From NCBI GenBank assembly GCA_039923455.1, contig JBDTCS010000038.1:1-5943 (forward strand): 5,943 bases of DNA, given 5' to 3'. Position 1 is the stretch's first letter; each line of letters starts with the position of its first letter. Both the position numbers and the translations under genes were made by a program. The stretch comes from JBDTCS01 sp039923455. Its GTDB lineage: Bacteria > Bacteroidota > Ignavibacteria > Palsa-1295. Below the pieces are notes generated by a model. The model was not told the origin of the DNA. It did no database searches and was given only the letters and a program-made list of their open reading frames with translations. Positions 4,756 to 5,943 of this stretch are shown here, piece after piece.

Positions 4756-5943
4756 GTGGTTTTTACCGCGTCTTGATTTGCAGATTCGAATTCAGCTACG
4801 ATCAATCGAACTCTGAATGTGCTACCTTTTCCTGGCATGCTCTCGATCTGGACCGATCCTCTGTAACGGGATGTGATCTCCGTAACGATCGCGAGCCCAA
4901 GCCCAACGGAGCCGGGAGTGCTGAAATTAGTTGGCTTTACTTGGACGAATTTGTCAAAGATCCTTTTCTGATCTTCCGCAATGATTCCGATACCTGTGTC
5001 CGTCACCGAAAGCTCAAGTTCTTCCCGTTCCTTTTCATACGCAACGTGCACTCTAACTTCCCCGCCAGTCGGTGTAAACTTTAGCGCGTTCGATAATAAG
5101 TTCGAGACGATCGAAGCAAGATGTTCCGAGGGCATAACCAAGATCAGGTCTTCCGGAGTGCTGAGTCGCAGCTCCACCCCTTTTTCAAGATACATCGGTC
5201 TTAGCGAGCGAATAAGCTGTTCGAGAGTTTCTGCAACATCAAGCAATTCGTCGGGAGACTCAGGACGCTGCGATGTGCTTTCGAGACGAGCGAGCGTTAA
5301 AAGGTCGCGAATGAGTTTTGCTAATCGTTCAGCATCGCCTTTGGAAGTTGCGATAATATCGCGCTGTTCCGGATTAAGTACACCAAGAATCCCGGCATGC
5401 AAAATATCGAGCGCCATCGTCATAGAGGTAAGGGGAGTTCGAAATTCATGCGAGACCTTCGCGATGAAATCCGATTTCAACTTATCCAGCTCCTTGAAGT
5501 GCGTAATGTCTGTGAAAAAGACCAGCACGCCGACAATCGGTTGGGCTTCTTCCTGCACGTTGGCGCTTGAAGTAGTCGGTTGTGAAGAAATAATCCGTCC
5601 CACGCGAAGTCTAAAATAACGAACGCGTCCTTTGTGAGGGATGCTCACGATCGGTGGATCGATTCGCTCTTCGTTTTTCAAAACATGTGCTGCCTGTTCG
5701 AGTGCACGATCGATATCGCGCAGCATGTTCTTATCGCGAAACAACTGTCGCAGTGGCCGCCCGAGTGCTGTTTGTTCTGTGATACCGGTGATCGCTTCTG
5801 CGGCATGATTCATCAGCAAAAGTTGTCCGCCGGCGTCGAAGAGCAAGAGCGGATCTTCGATAGATTCGATGATCGCCTCCGATTTTCGCTTTTCCTGAAG
5901 TATTTGATTGATATTCATAGCCTCGAATTGCCGGAGCCGCTCC
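4752..5943 (-). CDS. PAS-containing sensor histidine kinase, 5' end beyond window
   Basis: Partner kinase of the NtrC-type regulator. Counting from the first visible ATG (5918): PAS domain about 10-140 (IIESIEDPLLLFDAGGQ...NHAAEAITG; VLVFFTDIT at its end) with a low-complexity Ser/Thr/Gln insert at 111-126; HisKA dimerisation domain about 146-212 with H157 in KVSHEFRTPL; HATPase domain about 265-372 with N box NLLSNALKF (N277), G1 DTGIGI (D307), F box FDKFVQV, and G2 GSVGLGLAI. All catalytic motifs are intact. I treat the gene as truncated: the frame stays open to the window edge and upstream codons read ERLRQFEA, typical of the end of a HAMP domain leading into the NINQILQEKRKSEAIIESI coiled linker. 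The full protein therefore probably has an N-terminal sensor with membrane segments and a HAMP domain. The input signal is unknown. Confidence 0.9.
   Translation of the reverse strand, partial: ERLRQFEAMNINQILQEKRKSEAIIESIEDPLLLFDAGGQLLLMNHAAEAITGITEQTALGRPLRQLFRDKNMLRDIDRALEQAAHVLKNEERIDPPIVSIPHKGRVRYFRLRVGRIISSQPTTSSANVQEEAQPIVGVLVFFTDITHFKELDKLKSDFIAKVSHEFRTPLTSMTMALDILHAGILGVLNPEQRDIIATSKGDAERLAKLIRDLLTLARLESTSQRPESPDELLDVAETLEQLIRSLRPMYLEKGVELRLSTPEDLILVMPSEHLASIVSNLLSNALKFTPTGGEVRVHVAYEKEREELELSVTDTGIGIIAEDQKRIFDKFVQVKPTNFSTPGSVGLGLAIVTEITSRYRGSVQIESMPGKGSTFRVRLIVAEFESANQDAVKTT

Noticed and set aside
4981..5619. Plus-strand open frame of 212 codons opposite the kinase
   Set aside because: Ser/Arg-rich low-complexity translation with no domain, antisense to intact HisKA and HATPase motifs.

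Overview
This window carries two functional blocks, all transcribed from the minus strand (right to left): a two-component regulatory pair, then a TonB-ExbB-ExbD energy-transducing operon. I see no RNA gene, CRISPR array, insertion sequence or phage gene, and nothing that needs an exotic system to explain it. The main non-routine signals are structural: a perfect spacerless palindrome at the left edge, and symmetric and repeated sequence in front of exbB.

Organism: probably a didermal bacterium of the FCB group (Bacteroidota / Chlorobiota / Ignavibacteria / Kapaibacteriota). The clues are the order exbB-exbD-exbD-tonB with two tandem ExbD paralogues, an ExbB with an extra N-terminal membrane segment before the usual GTIYTGG...PILL segment, and a TonB with a cytoplasmic extension of about 30 residues (ELYGG..LKKNY). 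Base composition is roughly balanced. I cannot place it to genus. The left edge starts exactly on a palindrome and the right edge cuts a kinase gene, so this may be a complete short contig from a draft or metagenome assembly.

Layout, in transcription order: (1) 5943-4752, a PAS-containing sensor histidine kinase whose N-terminus lies outside the window; (2) 4755-3373, its NtrC-type sigma-54 activating response regulator, sharing an ATGA overlap with the kinase; (3) 3372-3161, a 212-bp intergenic region with a 14-bp palindrome, an overlapping inverted repeat, a 12-bp direct repeat and a weak hairpin; (4) 3160-2360 exbB, 2305-1763 first exbD, 1683-1180 second exbD, 1105-329 tonB; (5) 308-262, a rho-independent terminator; (6) 221-12, a small two-helix membrane protein running into the edge palindrome.

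How they work together: ExbB and the two ExbDs would form the inner-membrane proton-driven motor and TonB the periplasm-spanning arm that energises outer-membrane TonB-dependent receptors (iron chelates, cobalamin, glycans, peptides and similar). The kinase and regulator would phosphorylate and activate sigma-54 promoters. Whether they control the Ton operon is only suggested by adjacency: I found no sigma-54 promoter with correct -24/-12 spacing between them.
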